Shown one piece after another: positions 1-8,352 of a DNA stretch of 64,000 nt. The first letter of the stretch is position 1. Each line of letters starts with the position of its first letter. The position numbers and the translations under genes were made by a program. Where the stretch lies: contig NZ_CP066831.1 in NCBI RefSeq assembly GCF_016598615.1, forward strand, positions 10,726,001 to 10,790,000. The letters are read 5' to 3'. The notes beneath the pieces are model-generated. The model saw only the letters and a program-made list of their open reading frames with translations. It searched no databases and had not been told where the DNA came from. This stretch comes from Streptomyces liliifuscus (lineage in GTDB: Bacteria; Actinomycetota; Actinomycetes; Streptomycetales; Streptomycetaceae).

Positions 1-2
1 TC

Positions 3-482
3 CGCTACCCCTTCGGCGAGGTGGCGGAGATCGTCGGACGTACTCCGGCGGCATGCCGTCAACTGGCCTCGTCCGCCCGCCGTCGCATCCATACCGCTCA
101 GACGCCAGTAGGCCCGAGTGCCGGACAGGCCGGGATCGTCAGGCAGTTCAGAACGGCGTGGGAGGCCAAGGACATCGATGCCCTGATCGGCCTGCTCGAC
201 CCCGACGCCACCGCGACCGCCGACGGCGGCGGGCGGGCCGTCACCCACCTGCACCCGATCGTGGGCGGTGAGCGGATCGCCCGTGCCTACGCCGAGATCG
301 CCCGTGTGTCGGGGGACCGCACGACGTTCCGGGAGTGCACGGTCAACGGCCTGCCCGGCTTGGTGGCATGGCAGGACGGAGAGATCGCGACCGTGTTCGC
401 CTTCGAGATCGCGGGCGACCGGGTCAGGCACATCTGGGCGGTCCGAAACCCCGAGAAGCTTCGTCCCTGGCGGATCGGCTGA
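3..482 (+). CDS. ECF sigma factor, SigJ-type, C-terminal part (5' end outside window)
   Basis: The frame is open from the first bases, so the start lies upstream of the window. The first 30 residues read as sigma-70 region 4, the helix-turn-helix that contacts the -35 element (PFGEVAEIVGRTPAACRQL). About 110 residues follow that resemble the SnoaL/NTF2-like fold typical of SigJ-family ECF sigma factors (RQFRTAWEAKDIDALIGLLDP). It would direct RNA polymerase to a specific promoter set. The anti-sigma or partner gene is not visible. The downstream NmrA/HxlR genes are separately transcribed. Seen: region 4 plus SnoaL-like tail. Inferred: SigJ subgroup. Confidence 0.85.
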   Translation, partial: RYPFGEVAEIVGRTPAACRQLASSARRRIHTAQTPVGPSAGQAGIVRQFRTAWEAKDIDALIGLLDPDATATADGGGRAVTHLHPIVGGERIARAYAEIARVSGDRTTFRECTVNGLPGLVAWQDGEIATVFAFEIAGDRVRHIWAVRNPEKLRPWRIG

Positions 483-511
483 GGAGTGGGGCGGCGTCGG
501 CCCGAAGCGGT

Positions 512-1339
512 CTACGGTGCCGAGCGCGCGGCGCCGACCGAGGCCGCGTATGCCTCCAGCGCGGACCGTGGCTCCCGCTCCAACAGCTCGCGAAGCGCGT
601 TGTGTTCGATGCCCGTGCCGTCCAGGAAGCCGGCCGCGATCGCCGAGTACGTTCCCACGAGCATCGGCAGTTGGTAGGGCAGCGCCTCTCCGGCGGCAGC
701 GATCGTTTCCCGGGCTCGGGTGAGCGAGCCGGGTTCGTAGGAGCCGCGGACTGCGGCCGCCAGCTCCGTGCCGCCGAGGGCTTCCTCGCCGACAAGCTCG
801 TACGTGCGGCCCGCATGCCGCTGCGGGGCGCTCACCACGCGAGCGGCCACCTCCGCGAGATCCTCGCGGGCGACGGCGGCCAGGCGCCCGCCGCCGAGCG
901 GCGCGGTGATGGTCCCGTCGGGGCCGGGGGCGGCGATGGCGGCGAGGAACTCCGCGTACAGGCCATTGCGCAGGACGGTCCACTCCGAGCTGCTCCGCCG
1001 GATTCTGCGCTCGGTCCAGCGATGGGGGAGTGCGTAGGCGAGGTGGTCGCCGTCTCCGCTGAGGCTGGTGTAGACGATGTGCCGTACGCCCGCCTTCTCG
1101 GCCGCTGTGATGGCCGCGTCGTGACGGGCGATGACCACGTCGTCCTCGCCGAACCCCGCGGAGACCAGCAGCAGCGTGTCCACGCCCGTGAAGTCGAGCG
1201 ACGCCGGATCGTCGAAGTCGACGCGGCGCTCACCCGCGGAACGCGGTGCGCGGGTGCCGAGCACCACGTCGTCGCGCGCCGCCAGTTGCCGGGTGACGAG
1301 CCGACCGAGTGCCCCGGCGGCGCCGGTGACCAGAATCAT
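512..1339 (-). CDS. NmrA-like NAD(P)-binding oxidoreductase (QOR2-type)
   Basis: 275 residues beginning MILVTGAAGALG, a Rossmann glycine motif at residues 6-12. The rest has the atypical short-chain reductase layout of the NmrA/HSCARG and QOR2 group (HIVYTSLSGDG, then WTVLRNGLYAEF). The frame stays open 66 codons further upstream but this ATG begins the family consensus, so 1339 is chosen. It is probably a NADPH-dependent quinone or redox-sensing reductase in the cytoplasm. It is divergent from an HxlR regulator with 70 bp between them, a common arrangement in which HxlR controls the reductase. The substrate is not evident. Confidence 0.85.
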   Translation of the reverse strand: MILVTGAAGALGRLVTRQLAARDDVVLGTRAPRSAGERRVDFDDPASLDFTGVDTLLLVSAGFGEDDVVIARHDAAITAAEKAGVRHIVYTSLSGDGDHLAYALPHRWTERRIRRSSSEWTVLRNGLYAEFLAAIAAPGPDGTITAPLGGGRLAAVAREDLAEVAARVVSAPQRHAGRTYELVGEEALGGTELAAAVRGSYEPGSLTRARETIAAAGEALPYQLPMLVGTYSAIAAGFLDGTGIEHNALRELLEREPRSALEAYAASVGAARSAP

Positions 1340-1409
1340 GGGAAGTCCCTCCTGAGCTGTGTGGTTCCATCCTCGGCAGAGGAACTCGATCGCATAAGGA
1401 GGCACTTTC

Positions 1410-1850
1410 ATGTCAGCAGGGCACATGGCGGTAACCAGCCCGGCGACCGCCCCGGTGGTCGCCGAAGCCGTGATCGTCTGCGAGACACCGCAGGACGAGT
1501 GCGGTGTCCGGGACGTACTGGACCGGCTCGGCGACAAGTGGTCCGTCTACGTGGTGGTCGAACTCGCCTCAGGCATCCGCCGATTCAAGGAGCTCCAGCG
1601 CGCCATCCCCGGCGACATATCGCAGCGCATGCTGACGCTCACCGTCCGTCGGCTCGAGCGCGACGGTCTGGTGAGGCGCACGGTGTATCCCACCGTCCCG
1701 CCCCAGGTCGAGTACGAGCTGACCGAGATGGGACACAGCCTCACCCACCTCGTGAAGGCCCTCGCCGACTGGTCGATCGCCCATCGCCCGGCCATCGCCG
1801 CCTCCCACCAGGCGTGGGACACGGCCCACCCGGACTCGGACATCCGCTGA
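1410..1850 (+). CDS. HxlR-family winged-helix transcriptional regulator
   Basis: 146 residues with the HxlR core: DVLDRLGDKWSVYVVVELASG, then a recognition region containing PGDISQRMLTLTVRRLERDGL and a wing with VEYELTEMG. Cysteines at about residues 24 and 31 precede the core. HxlR proteins of this type often sense thiol-reactive or quinone stress through an N-terminal cysteine, so a redox role is plausible but inferred. RBS-like AAGGAGG lies about 10 bp before the ATG. It is divergent from the NmrA-type reductase, its likely target. Confidence 0.9.
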   Translation: MSAGHMAVTSPATAPVVAEAVIVCETPQDECGVRDVLDRLGDKWSVYVVVELASGIRRFKELQRAIPGDISQRMLTLTVRRLERDGLVRRTVYPTVPPQVEYELTEMGHSLTHLVKALADWSIAHRPAIAASHQAWDTAHPDSDIR

Positions 1851-1962
1851 CCACTCGGGTCCGGCGAACGTGTTGTGGGACCCGAAGGAACCGGATCCGA
1901 TCGGATCCGTGCCGCCGGAAGGTCGCACGGCGTCACCGCGCACACCGTGCCATCGTGGTGCC

Positions 1963-2535
1963 ATGACCATCGAAGTGCGCCCGGCTGCGGTCTTCGAGGA
2001 CGTCCGCACCCTGGTCGGCCCGAAGTCGCCCGGGGCGAACGTCTGCTGGTGCCTGAGCTACCGGATCCCGTCCAAGCTCAACAACGAGCTTCGCGGGCCG
2101 GCCCGCGGCGAATACGTCGCCGAACTGTGCCGTACGGGACCCCCGCCTGGAGTGCTCGCCTACGACGGCGACGAGCCGGTCGGCTGGGCCGCCGTGGCGC
2201 CGCGCTCCGACACCTCCTTCGCACGCAACCGCAAGATCCCGCACGTCGATGACCTCCCGGTCTGGTCGCTGTGGTGCATCCGCGTACGCCCCGGCCACCG
2301 GAAGCAGGGGATCTCGCACGCTCTCATCGCCGGAGCGGTCGAGTACGCCCGCGACCGCGGCGCACCGGTCGTCGAGGCGTACCCCCTCGACAACGGTGAC
2401 GCCAAGGTCGACATGACGATGGCGTACGCAGGACTCAGGAAGAACTTCGAACGCGCCGGGTTCACCCACGCCGCCGACACCACCTCGGTACTGGCCGGTC
2501 ATCCCCGGATCCTGATGCGCCTCGACCTGCGCTGA
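1963..2535 (+). CDS. GNAT-family N-acetyltransferase
   Basis: 190 residues. The acetyl-CoA binding segment is WSLWCIRVRPGHRKQGISHALIAGAVEYARDRG, a motif A with the R-x-x-x-Q-G-I/V-S pattern, and the C-terminal region contains GLRKNFERAGF. The N-terminal half carries CWCLSYRIP, seen in a common actinobacterial GNAT subgroup. The ATG at 1963 is preferred over an upstream in-frame start because the family begins just here. The substrate is unknown. The gene stands alone, convergent with the peptide ABC operon and separated from it by a strong hairpin. Confidence 0.85.
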   Translation: MTIEVRPAAVFEDVRTLVGPKSPGANVCWCLSYRIPSKLNNELRGPARGEYVAELCRTGPPPGVLAYDGDEPVGWAAVAPRSDTSFARNRKIPHVDDLPVWSLWCIRVRPGHRKQGISHALIAGAVEYARDRGAPVVEAYPLDNGDAKVDMTMAYAGLRKNFERAGFTHAADTTSVLAGHPRILMRLDLR

Positions 2536-2572
2536 CAGGCCGGCCAAGGCCTCCCCGGCCAACCAGGACCTG

Positions 2573-2607
2573 CCGTGGCCGCCCCGCACGCGTAGGGGCA
2601 GCCACGG
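2573..2607. terminator. Bidirectional stem-loop between convergent genes
   Basis: Inverted repeat CCGTGGC-c-GCCCC, 9-nt loop, GGGGC-a-GCCACGG: 12 base pairs broken by one mismatch. It lies between the stop of the acetyltransferase and the stop of the peptide ABC ATPase, the expected place for a shared terminator. There is no T tract, as is usual in high-GC actinomycetes. Confidence 0.7.
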
Positions 2608-2626
2608 TGGACACGCGCCGGGCAGG

Positions 2627-4324
2627 CTAGCCGACAGCCGCCTTGACCACCCGGGTGTCCCCGCTTGCGCGGGCCGCGCGTCGACGGGCCGCCTCCGCCG
2701 GGTTGAGCACCGGGACGGCTGCCAGCAGGGCCTTGGTGTACGGGTCCTGCGGGCTGTCGTAGACCGTGTCCGACGGGCCCTCCTCGACGACAGTGCCCTG
2801 GCGCATGACCGCCACCCGGTCGCTGGCCCGGCGTACCACCGCCAGGTCGTGGGCGATCAGCACCAGCGCGAGCCCGAGGTCGCGTTGGAGCTGCGCCAGG
2901 AGGTCCAGGACCTGTGCCTGGGTGGTGACGTCGAGCGCGGAGACCGGCTCGTCGCACACGATGAGCCCGGGCCCGGGCGCGAGTGCCCGTGCGATGCCCA
3001 CCCGCTGGCGCTGACCACCACTGAACTCGTGCGGATAGCGGTGATACCAGCGCGGGTCGAGTCCGACACGCTCCAGGAGTTCGCTCGCGCGCCGTGTGAT
3101 CTCCGCGTCGGTCAGGGTTCCGGCGGCGCGCAGCGGGTCGGCGACGGACTCACCAATACTGCGACGTGGATTGAGCGAGGAGACAGGGTCCTGGAACACC
3201 ATCTGCAGATCGCTGCGGAAACCGGTCAACTCGCGCCCCTGATACCGGACGGAGCCACCGCTGGGCTCCAGCAGGCGGACCAGCATCCGGCCCAGCGTGG
3301 TCTTGCCGCTGCCCGATTCACCGACGATGCCGAGGGTCTCGCCCTGCGCCACGGTCAGCGAGACACCGTCCACGGCGACCGTACGGTCCCTTCGGCGCCC
3401 GAACTCCCTGCGCACGCCGACCGCTTCCAGCAGGATGTCTCCACCGGACGCGGACGGAACGGCAGATACGGGGATGACCACCGCGGAACGCCGCGTGTCC
3501 ACCCGGGGCACGGCCGCCAACAGCTCGCGTGTGTAGGGCTGTTGAGGGGCACTGAGGACTGCGCCGACCGGGCCGCGCTCGACGGCGCGCCCGTCCCTCA
3601 TGACCAGCATGTCCTCCACGCTGCCCGCCACCACCCCCAGGTCGTGGGAGACCAGGATCAGGCCCATGCCGGTCTCCGCGCGCAGGTCGTGCAGCAGGTC
3701 GAGGATCTGGGCCTGGACCGTCACATCCAGCGCGGTGGTCGGCTCGTCGGCCACCAGCAGCCGCGGTTCGCAGGCGAGCGCCATCGCGATCAGGGCACGC
3801 TGGCGCATGCCGCCGCTGAACTCGTGCGGCCGGGAACGGGAGCGGCGGGCCGCATCGGGGATGCCGACCCTGTCCAGCACGGTCACAGCGCGCTGCCGCG
3901 CGGCCCGCCGCGAGACGTGCGGGGCGTGTGCCCGGTGGACCTCGGCGATCTGGTCGCCGACGGCCATGTAGGGGTCGAGGGAGGACAGCGGGTCCTGGAA
4001 GACCATGGCCGCGGTCCCGCCGCGCAGGTGCCGCAACTCCCGCACGGACGCGGTCTCCACATCGATCCCGCCGACCCGCACCGTGCCGCTCAGATGCGCT
4101 CCGGTGCCACGATGCAGGCCCAGCAGCGCCGCGGCGACCGTGCTCTTCCCGGAACCGGACTCACCCACGATCCCCAGTGCCTGTCCGGCGGTGAGCCGGA
4201 AGGACAGGTCGTCGACGGCCCGTACGGTCTCGCCTCCCGTGGGGAACTCGACCGTCAGCCCTTGGACGTCGACGAGCGGTTCGGCCGTCGAGGCGGACGC
4301 ACCCGTCGGCTGCTGTGATGTCAC
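2627..4324 (-). CDS. Fused double ABC ATPase of a dipeptide/oligopeptide importer (DppD-DppF type)
   Basis: 565 residues from the GTG that overlaps the upstream permease stop by 4 bp. Two complete ATPase modules lie in tandem. Each has Walker A (GESGSGKST, GESGSGKTT), a signature motif (FSGGMRQRALIA, FSGGQRQRVGIA) and Walker B (LLVADEPTTALDV, LIVCDEPVSALDV). In enterobacteria these are two proteins, DppD and DppF; the fused form is common in actinobacteria. It powers import by the two permeases encoded just upstream. The longer frame upstream of 4324 is only overlap with the permease gene. The sulfur-linked leader at 8209-8301 suggests the cargo may be sulfur-containing, which is inference. 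Confidence 0.93.
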   Translation of the reverse strand: MTSQQPTGASASTAEPLVDVQGLTVEFPTGGETVRAVDDLSFRLTAGQALGIVGESGSGKSTVAAALLGLHRGTGAHLSGTVRVGGIDVETASVRELRHLRGGTAAMVFQDPLSSLDPYMAVGDQIAEVHRAHAPHVSRRAARQRAVTVLDRVGIPDAARRSRSRPHEFSGGMRQRALIAMALACEPRLLVADEPTTALDVTVQAQILDLLHDLRAETGMGLILVSHDLGVVAGSVEDMLVMRDGRAVERGPVGAVLSAPQQPYTRELLAAVPRVDTRRSAVVIPVSAVPSASGGDILLEAVGVRREFGRRRDRTVAVDGVSLTVAQGETLGIVGESGSGKTTLGRMLVRLLEPSGGSVRYQGRELTGFRSDLQMVFQDPVSSLNPRRSIGESVADPLRAAGTLTDAEITRRASELLERVGLDPRWYHRYPHEFSGGQRQRVGIARALAPGPGLIVCDEPVSALDVTTQAQVLDLLAQLQRDLGLALVLIAHDLAVVRRASDRVAVMRQGTVVEEGPSDTVYDSPQDPYTKALLAAVPVLNPAEAARRRAARASGDTRVVKAAVG

Positions 4325-5328
4325 GACAGGACCACCCTTCGGTCGGCCAGGGCGTAGAGGACGTCCGCCACGGCGTTGGCGAGGACCACGGCGGTCCCGA
4401 TCACGAGGACCACGCCGACGACGACCGGCAGGTCGACGGAGCGGACGCTGTCGATGAGGAGCCGGCCCAGGCCCGGGATGCCGAACAACTGCTCGGTGAG
4501 CATCGCGCCGCCCATCATCGACCCCAGGTCCAGGGCGCTCAGCGCGATCACCGGAGGCAGCGCCCCGCGCAGCGCGTGCCGGGTGACGATGGCGCGTTCG
4601 CTCACCCCGTACGCACGGAACGTGCGGATGTGGTCCTCCGCGAGGACCTCGAGAGTGGAGGAACGCGTGAGCCGGGCGTACTTCGCGCTCTCGAAGAGGC
4701 CCAGCGTCAGCCACGGCAGCAACATGTTCCACGCCCACTGCTCGGGATCCTGGGACAGCGGTACGTACGACGGGAAGGGCAGCCACTGGAGATAGGCGCA
4801 GACGACCATGAGGAGCAGCAGACCCAGGATGAAGACCGGGGTGCCGGTCCCGGCCAGGGTCAAGATGGTCAGCACACGCTCCGTCGCGCCGCCCCGCCTC
4901 AGCGCGGACAGCAGCCCCGTGCCGACACCCAGCGACAGCCATACCGCCATCGCACCGAAGGCGAGCGAGGCGGTGGCCGGAAGGCCCTCCAGGATCAGCG
5001 TGGTGACCTGCTGGTCGTTCTGGTGGGACAGGCCGAGGCAGGGCGCGGCGCAGTGCTGCAGCGAGGTGCCCGCCGAGTAGTCGCGTCCCGCGAACAGGCC
5101 CTGCAGAAAGTGCAGATACTGGGCGTACGTCGGCTCGTCGAGCCCCAGCTGCTGACGCACCTGCGCCACCTGGGCCGGGTTGCATCGCTCCCCGCACGCG
5201 AGTTGGGCGGGGTCGCCGGGGACGACGTAGAAGAGCGCGTACAGCACGGCGGAGAGCACCAGCAGGACCAGTGCGGCCCCCAGCAGGCGCTTGGCCGCGA
5301 AGCGCGCGCCCGGAAAACGGTCAGTCAC
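4321..5328 (-). CDS. Peptide ABC transporter permease, DppB/OppB type
   Basis: 335 residues from a GTG inside the end of the preceding permease gene (8-bp overlap). Features are an N-terminal membrane segment (LLGAALVLLVLSAVLYALFYVVPGD), a long external loop and a BPD_transp_1 domain with five further hydrophobic segments. The EAA-like loop that docks the ATPase is visible around RAYGVSERAIVTRHALRGALP. The external loop contains paired cysteines, unusual for DppB and possibly disulfide-bonded. It is the second gene of a four-gene importer operon. Confidence 0.9.
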   Translation of the reverse strand: MTDRFPGARFAAKRLLGAALVLLVLSAVLYALFYVVPGDPAQLACGERCNPAQVAQVRQQLGLDEPTYAQYLHFLQGLFAGRDYSAGTSLQHCAAPCLGLSHQNDQQVTTLILEGLPATASLAFGAMAVWLSLGVGTGLLSALRRGGATERVLTILTLAGTGTPVFILGLLLLMVVCAYLQWLPFPSYVPLSQDPEQWAWNMLLPWLTLGLFESAKYARLTRSSTLEVLAEDHIRTFRAYGVSERAIVTRHALRGALPPVIALSALDLGSMMGGAMLTEQLFGIPGLGRLLIDSVRSVDLPVVVGVVLVIGTAVVLANAVADVLYALADRRVVLS

Positions 5329-6310
5329 GGGTCTTCTCCTTGCGGGTGCCCACCCGCAGGCGGCTCGCCTCCCGCGGATCGAGCGCGGTGCGCACCGCGT
5401 CGCCCAGCACGGTGAAGGCGAGGACGGTGACGAACAGCAGCCCGGACGGCAGCAGGACGTACAGGGGGTCGGCACGGAACCAGGTGGTCGCCGTCGACAA
5501 CATCTGGCCCCACGAGGGCGTGGGCGGTGTCACGCCGATGCCGAGGAACGACAGCGACGCCTCCAGCACGATGTTGGAGGGCAGGAGGATGGCCGCGTAC
5601 GTGATGACGGGCGCCGCGAGCGACGGCAGCAGCTCCCGCCGCACCACCCGCAAGGGACCCGAGCCACCCAGCCGGGCCGCCGCCACGAAGTCGAGGCGGC
5701 GCAGCGTCAGGGCCTGGGCCCGTACGACCCGGGAGGTGCCACCCCAGTTGAGGGCACCCATGACCAGGATCAGGAGCAGCGGGCGAGGGAAGTCACCCGG
5801 GACCACGGTGGTCAGCGCGATGGCGAGGACCAGCATCGGCAGGGCCACCATCACGTCGGTGATCCTGCTGAGGAGCTGGTCCGCCCACCTGCTGCCGAGC
5901 GCCGCGGCCAGGCCGACGCTCACACCGATCACCACCTGGAGCAGCGTCGCCCCCGCCGCCACCAGCAGTGACACCCGGGCGCCGTACACCAGCCGGGCGA
6001 AGAGATCGCGGCCGGTGCCCGGCTCGATACCCAGCCAGTGCTCGCCGCTGACACCCCCGAAGGAACCCTTCGGCGCGCCACCGCTCGCGGAGTCGACCAG
6101 CTCGTCGTGGTAGGTGTACGGGTCCTGCCCGCTCAGCGCCGAGAGCAGTGGCGCGGCGAGCGCGGCGAGGACCAGCGCGGCGAGCACCGCGCCCGAGACG
6201 ACGGCCGAGGGCCGGGTGCGCAGCGTCCGCCACACACCACGGGCCCCCGCCGCGGGTCCCGGGGCGGCCGGCACGCCCGCCCCGGGTGCCAACACGTCCT
6301 GCACGGTCAT
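5321..6310 (-). CDS. Peptide ABC transporter permease, DppC/OppC type
   Basis: 329 residues. An N-terminal cytoplasmic stretch and one membrane helix (AVVSGAVLAALVLAALAAPLL) are followed by the OppC_N and BPD_transp_1 layout (HWLGIEPGTGRDLFARLVYGARVSL, ALNWGGTSRVVRAQALTLR). It overlaps the DppB-type gene by 8 bp and begins at the last base of the binding-protein gene stop region, so translation of the set is probably coupled. It forms the heterodimeric membrane channel with the DppB partner. Confidence 0.92.
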   Translation of the reverse strand: MTVQDVLAPGAGVPAAPGPAAGARGVWRTLRTRPSAVVSGAVLAALVLAALAAPLLSALSGQDPYTYHDELVDSASGGAPKGSFGGVSGEHWLGIEPGTGRDLFARLVYGARVSLLVAAGATLLQVVIGVSVGLAAALGSRWADQLLSRITDVMVALPMLVLAIALTTVVPGDFPRPLLLILVMGALNWGGTSRVVRAQALTLRRLDFVAAARLGGSGPLRVVRRELLPSLAAPVITYAAILLPSNIVLEASLSFLGIGVTPPTPSWGQMLSTATTWFRADPLYVLLPSGLLFVTVLAFTVLGDAVRTALDPREASRLRVGTRKEKTRD

Positions 6311-8037
6311 TACTTGACCGCCGCCTGCGAGATGTCGAGGACGCCGGTCCAGTCGCTGATGACGACGTTCTTGATGTCCTTGCCGACCAGGCGCTGGTAG
6401 ACCGGGTGGTAGAGCGGCACCGTGAGGGCCTGCGCACCGATCTTCTTGTCCAGGGCGCCCCAGCGCTTGGCCGCGGCGTCCAGGTCGGTGAGACCGCTGA
6501 TCTCGTCGAACTCCTTGTTGATCGCCGGGTCGTTAAGCTGAGCGCTGTTGAAGTTGGCGCCGTCCTTGACGATCTGGCGGCCGTCGAAGATCGGGGCGAG
6601 GAACGGATAGCCGGCGGGCCAGTCGGCGCCCCAGCGGGTGATGAAGAACCCGGGGCCGTCGTTGGCGTCCCAGCGCTTCTCGTTGTAGGCGTTGGCCTCC
6701 AGACCCTTGAGCTTCACTGTGATTCCGGCCTTCGCGAGGGACTGCTGGATGGCCGAGGCGACCTTGGGCCCCATCTCGCCCTCGTCGGTGGAGTGGGTGA
6801 GTGTCACGGTGAGCCCGTTCTTGTAACCGGCCTTCGCCAGCACCTCCTTGGCCTTCACCGGGTCGCCGTTCTTGCCCGCGGGGAACAGGTCGTACGGCGT
6901 GTGGCCGAAGGCCTTCTGGTCCGGCAGGAAGGTGGTGGCGGGCTCGGCGAGCGAGGAGCCGCCCACGGCGTTGATGACGCTGCTGCGGCCGATCGCGTAC
7001 GAGATCGCCTGCCGCACCTCGGGCTTGTCGAAGGGCTTCACCCTCGGGTTGAACGCCAGGTAGTTGGTGTAGCCGAAGTGCCCCACACCGACGCGGGACT
7101 TGAGGGACTTGTCCCGGCCGATCTGGGCGAGCTCGGCGGGGCCGAGGTTCGTGTCCGTGGTGACCGCGCGCGCGTCGTCCCCGGAACTGGTCGACAGTCG
7201 CTGGTTGATGACCGCCGAGTCGAGCCCGGAGCGCACGTCGACGGTGTCCGGGTAGGCCTTGCGCTGGTCGTCGACCTTCTGGGACCAGTACGGGTTGCGC
7301 TCCAGCTGGAGCCGCTCGCCGTCGTTGGTGTTCTTCACGACCTTGTACGGGCCTGAGGAGACCGGATGTTCCTCGTACTTGGTGCCGGTGTCCTTGGCCT
7401 TGGGCACCGGCGCGAACTGGGTCTGCGTCGCCAGGTAGGGGAAGTCGCCGACGGGCTTCTTCAGCTTGAAGACGATGGTGCTCTCGTCGGGCGTCTCGAT
7501 GGAGTCGAGAGTCTTCTTGCCCTTGCCGGACTTGTAGGGGCCCTGGAAGGTGTCGCCGCCGATCAGCCAGTCGCGCAAGTACGGGGCTCCGCCGGACAGT
7601 TCGGCTGCGAAGGACCGCTCCACGCCGTACTTGATGTCGGCGGAGGTGATGGGGGAGCCGTCCTCGAACTTCAGCCCCTTCTTGAGGGTGTACGTCCACA
7701 CCGTGGCGTTCTTGCTGGGGGTGCCGAGGTCCGTGGCCAGGTCGGGGACCACCTTCGTGCCCGCGGCACCGGCCGCCCGGTTGCGGGTGGTCAGCGTCCG
7801 GAAGACCAGCGAGGGGACGTTGCCTCCGCCGGACGTGTAGAGGCGGGCGGGGTCGAAGTCCGCCTGCGCGTCGGAGTTGAGGACGGTGAGTTTGCCGCCC
7901 TTGGCGGGCTTTCCGTCACTCGCTCCGGAGTCCGCGCTGCTGTCCTTCGGCCCGGAGCAGGCCGCCAGTCCTCCGACGAGAGCCAGGCCGACGGTGGCCA
8001 CGGCGGCGCGCTGGGATATGAGTCTGCGTTCACGCAT
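6310..8037 (-). CDS. Extracellular solute-binding lipoprotein, family 5 (peptide type)
   Basis: 575 residues. It is a lipoprotein: the positive N-region MRERRLISQR and a hydrophobic stretch lead to the lipobox GLAAC with Cys27. The body is SBP_bac_5 (PDLATDLGTPSKNATVWTYTLKKG, FAPVPKAK, FNPRVKPFDKPEVRQAISYAI). It captures an oligopeptide-type ligand outside the membrane and passes it to the permeases. The frame extends 32 codons upstream, but the ATG at 8037 starts the lipoprotein signal. It is the first gene of the importer operon, 171 bp after a short cysteine-ended leader ORF. Confidence 0.92.
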   Translation of the reverse strand: MRERRLISQRAAVATVGLALVGGLAACSGPKDSSADSGASDGKPAKGGKLTVLNSDAQADFDPARLYTSGGGNVPSLVFRTLTTRNRAAGAAGTKVVPDLATDLGTPSKNATVWTYTLKKGLKFEDGSPITSADIKYGVERSFAAELSGGAPYLRDWLIGGDTFQGPYKSGKGKKTLDSIETPDESTIVFKLKKPVGDFPYLATQTQFAPVPKAKDTGTKYEEHPVSSGPYKVVKNTNDGERLQLERNPYWSQKVDDQRKAYPDTVDVRSGLDSAVINQRLSTSSGDDARAVTTDTNLGPAELAQIGRDKSLKSRVGVGHFGYTNYLAFNPRVKPFDKPEVRQAISYAIGRSSVINAVGGSSLAEPATTFLPDQKAFGHTPYDLFPAGKNGDPVKAKEVLAKAGYKNGLTVTLTHSTDEGEMGPKVASAIQQSLAKAGITVKLKGLEANAYNEKRWDANDGPGFFITRWGADWPAGYPFLAPIFDGRQIVKDGANFNSAQLNDPAINKEFDEISGLTDLDAAAKRWGALDKKIGAQALTVPLYHPVYQRLVGKDIKNVVISDWTGVLDISQAAVK

Positions 8038-8156
8038 GGGGGGATGGATGCCTTTCGGGGCGGGATTGCCGTCGGAAGGCATCGAGAGCACCTGAAAGAG
8101 ACGCTGGGCTGTGCGAGACCACACCGACGACACGGGAAGAGTGGATGTGCCGGTTT

Positions 8157-8203
8157 GGGCTCGGGTGATGACAACAAGGAGGCGAGAACGCCTCTGCGAG
8201 CCC
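8157..8203 (-). promoter_or_regulatory. Nested stem-loop after leader ORF, candidate attenuator
   Basis: In the direction of transcription, immediately after the leader stop: outer arms GGGCTCG and CGAGCCC, 7 bp, enclose an inner perfect hairpin GAGGCG-TTCT-CGCCTC (8179-8194). The arrangement between a Cys-ended leader ORF and the binding-protein gene suits ribosome-controlled attenuation. Seen directly: the complementarity. Inferred: function. Confidence 0.5.
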
Positions 8204-8208
8204 GGGGC

Positions 8209-8301
8209 TCAGCGACAGTCGACGTCGGACACAGCGTGGGCGTGCACACCGATGAGCACCAGGCGGAACCTGGCGCGCTCGGAGACACGGCGACTCGACA
8301 T
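8209..8301 (-). CDS. 30-residue leader peptide upstream of peptide ABC operon, ends ...SDVDCR
   Basis: ATG to TGA, 30 residues, starting MSSRRVSERARFRL and ending VSDVDCR, with its only cysteine next to last. Actinobacteria carry short Cys-terminated leader ORFs before sulfur-assimilation operons, where slow translation at the Cys codon is thought to alter a downstream hairpin. This one lacks the canonical RRHVDLxRV core found in the other four leaders of the window, but shares the basic start, the Val-Asp and the terminal Cys-Arg. A -10-like TAGTGT (8309-8314) lies 7 bp before the ATG, suggesting a leaderless transcript. It sits 51 bp after the MFS gene stop. Confidence 0.65.
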   Translation of the reverse strand: MSSRRVSERARFRLVLIGVHAHAVSDVDCR

Positions 8302-8308
8302 GGAGAGA

Positions 8309-8314
8309 ACACTA
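8309..8314 (-). promoter_or_regulatory. Putative -10 element (TAGTGT) for the leader/peptide ABC operon
   Basis: On the minus strand TAGTGT ends 7 nt before the leader ATG. That would place the transcription start at or next to the initiation codon. A clear -35 is not visible; GTCACG about 18 bp upstream is the best candidate. Confidence 0.35.
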
Positions 8315-8352
8315 TCGAACGTGACCGCGAACCGTGACACCACCTGTGCCAC

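Noticed and set aside
335..1966. 543-residue plus-strand frame across the NmrA gene
   Set aside because: Crosses two well-supported genes and shows no recognisable domains.
2627..5197. 856-residue version of the double ABC ATPase
   Set aside because: The extra N-terminal 290 residues overlap the permease gene in another frame; GTG 4324 gives the proper family start.
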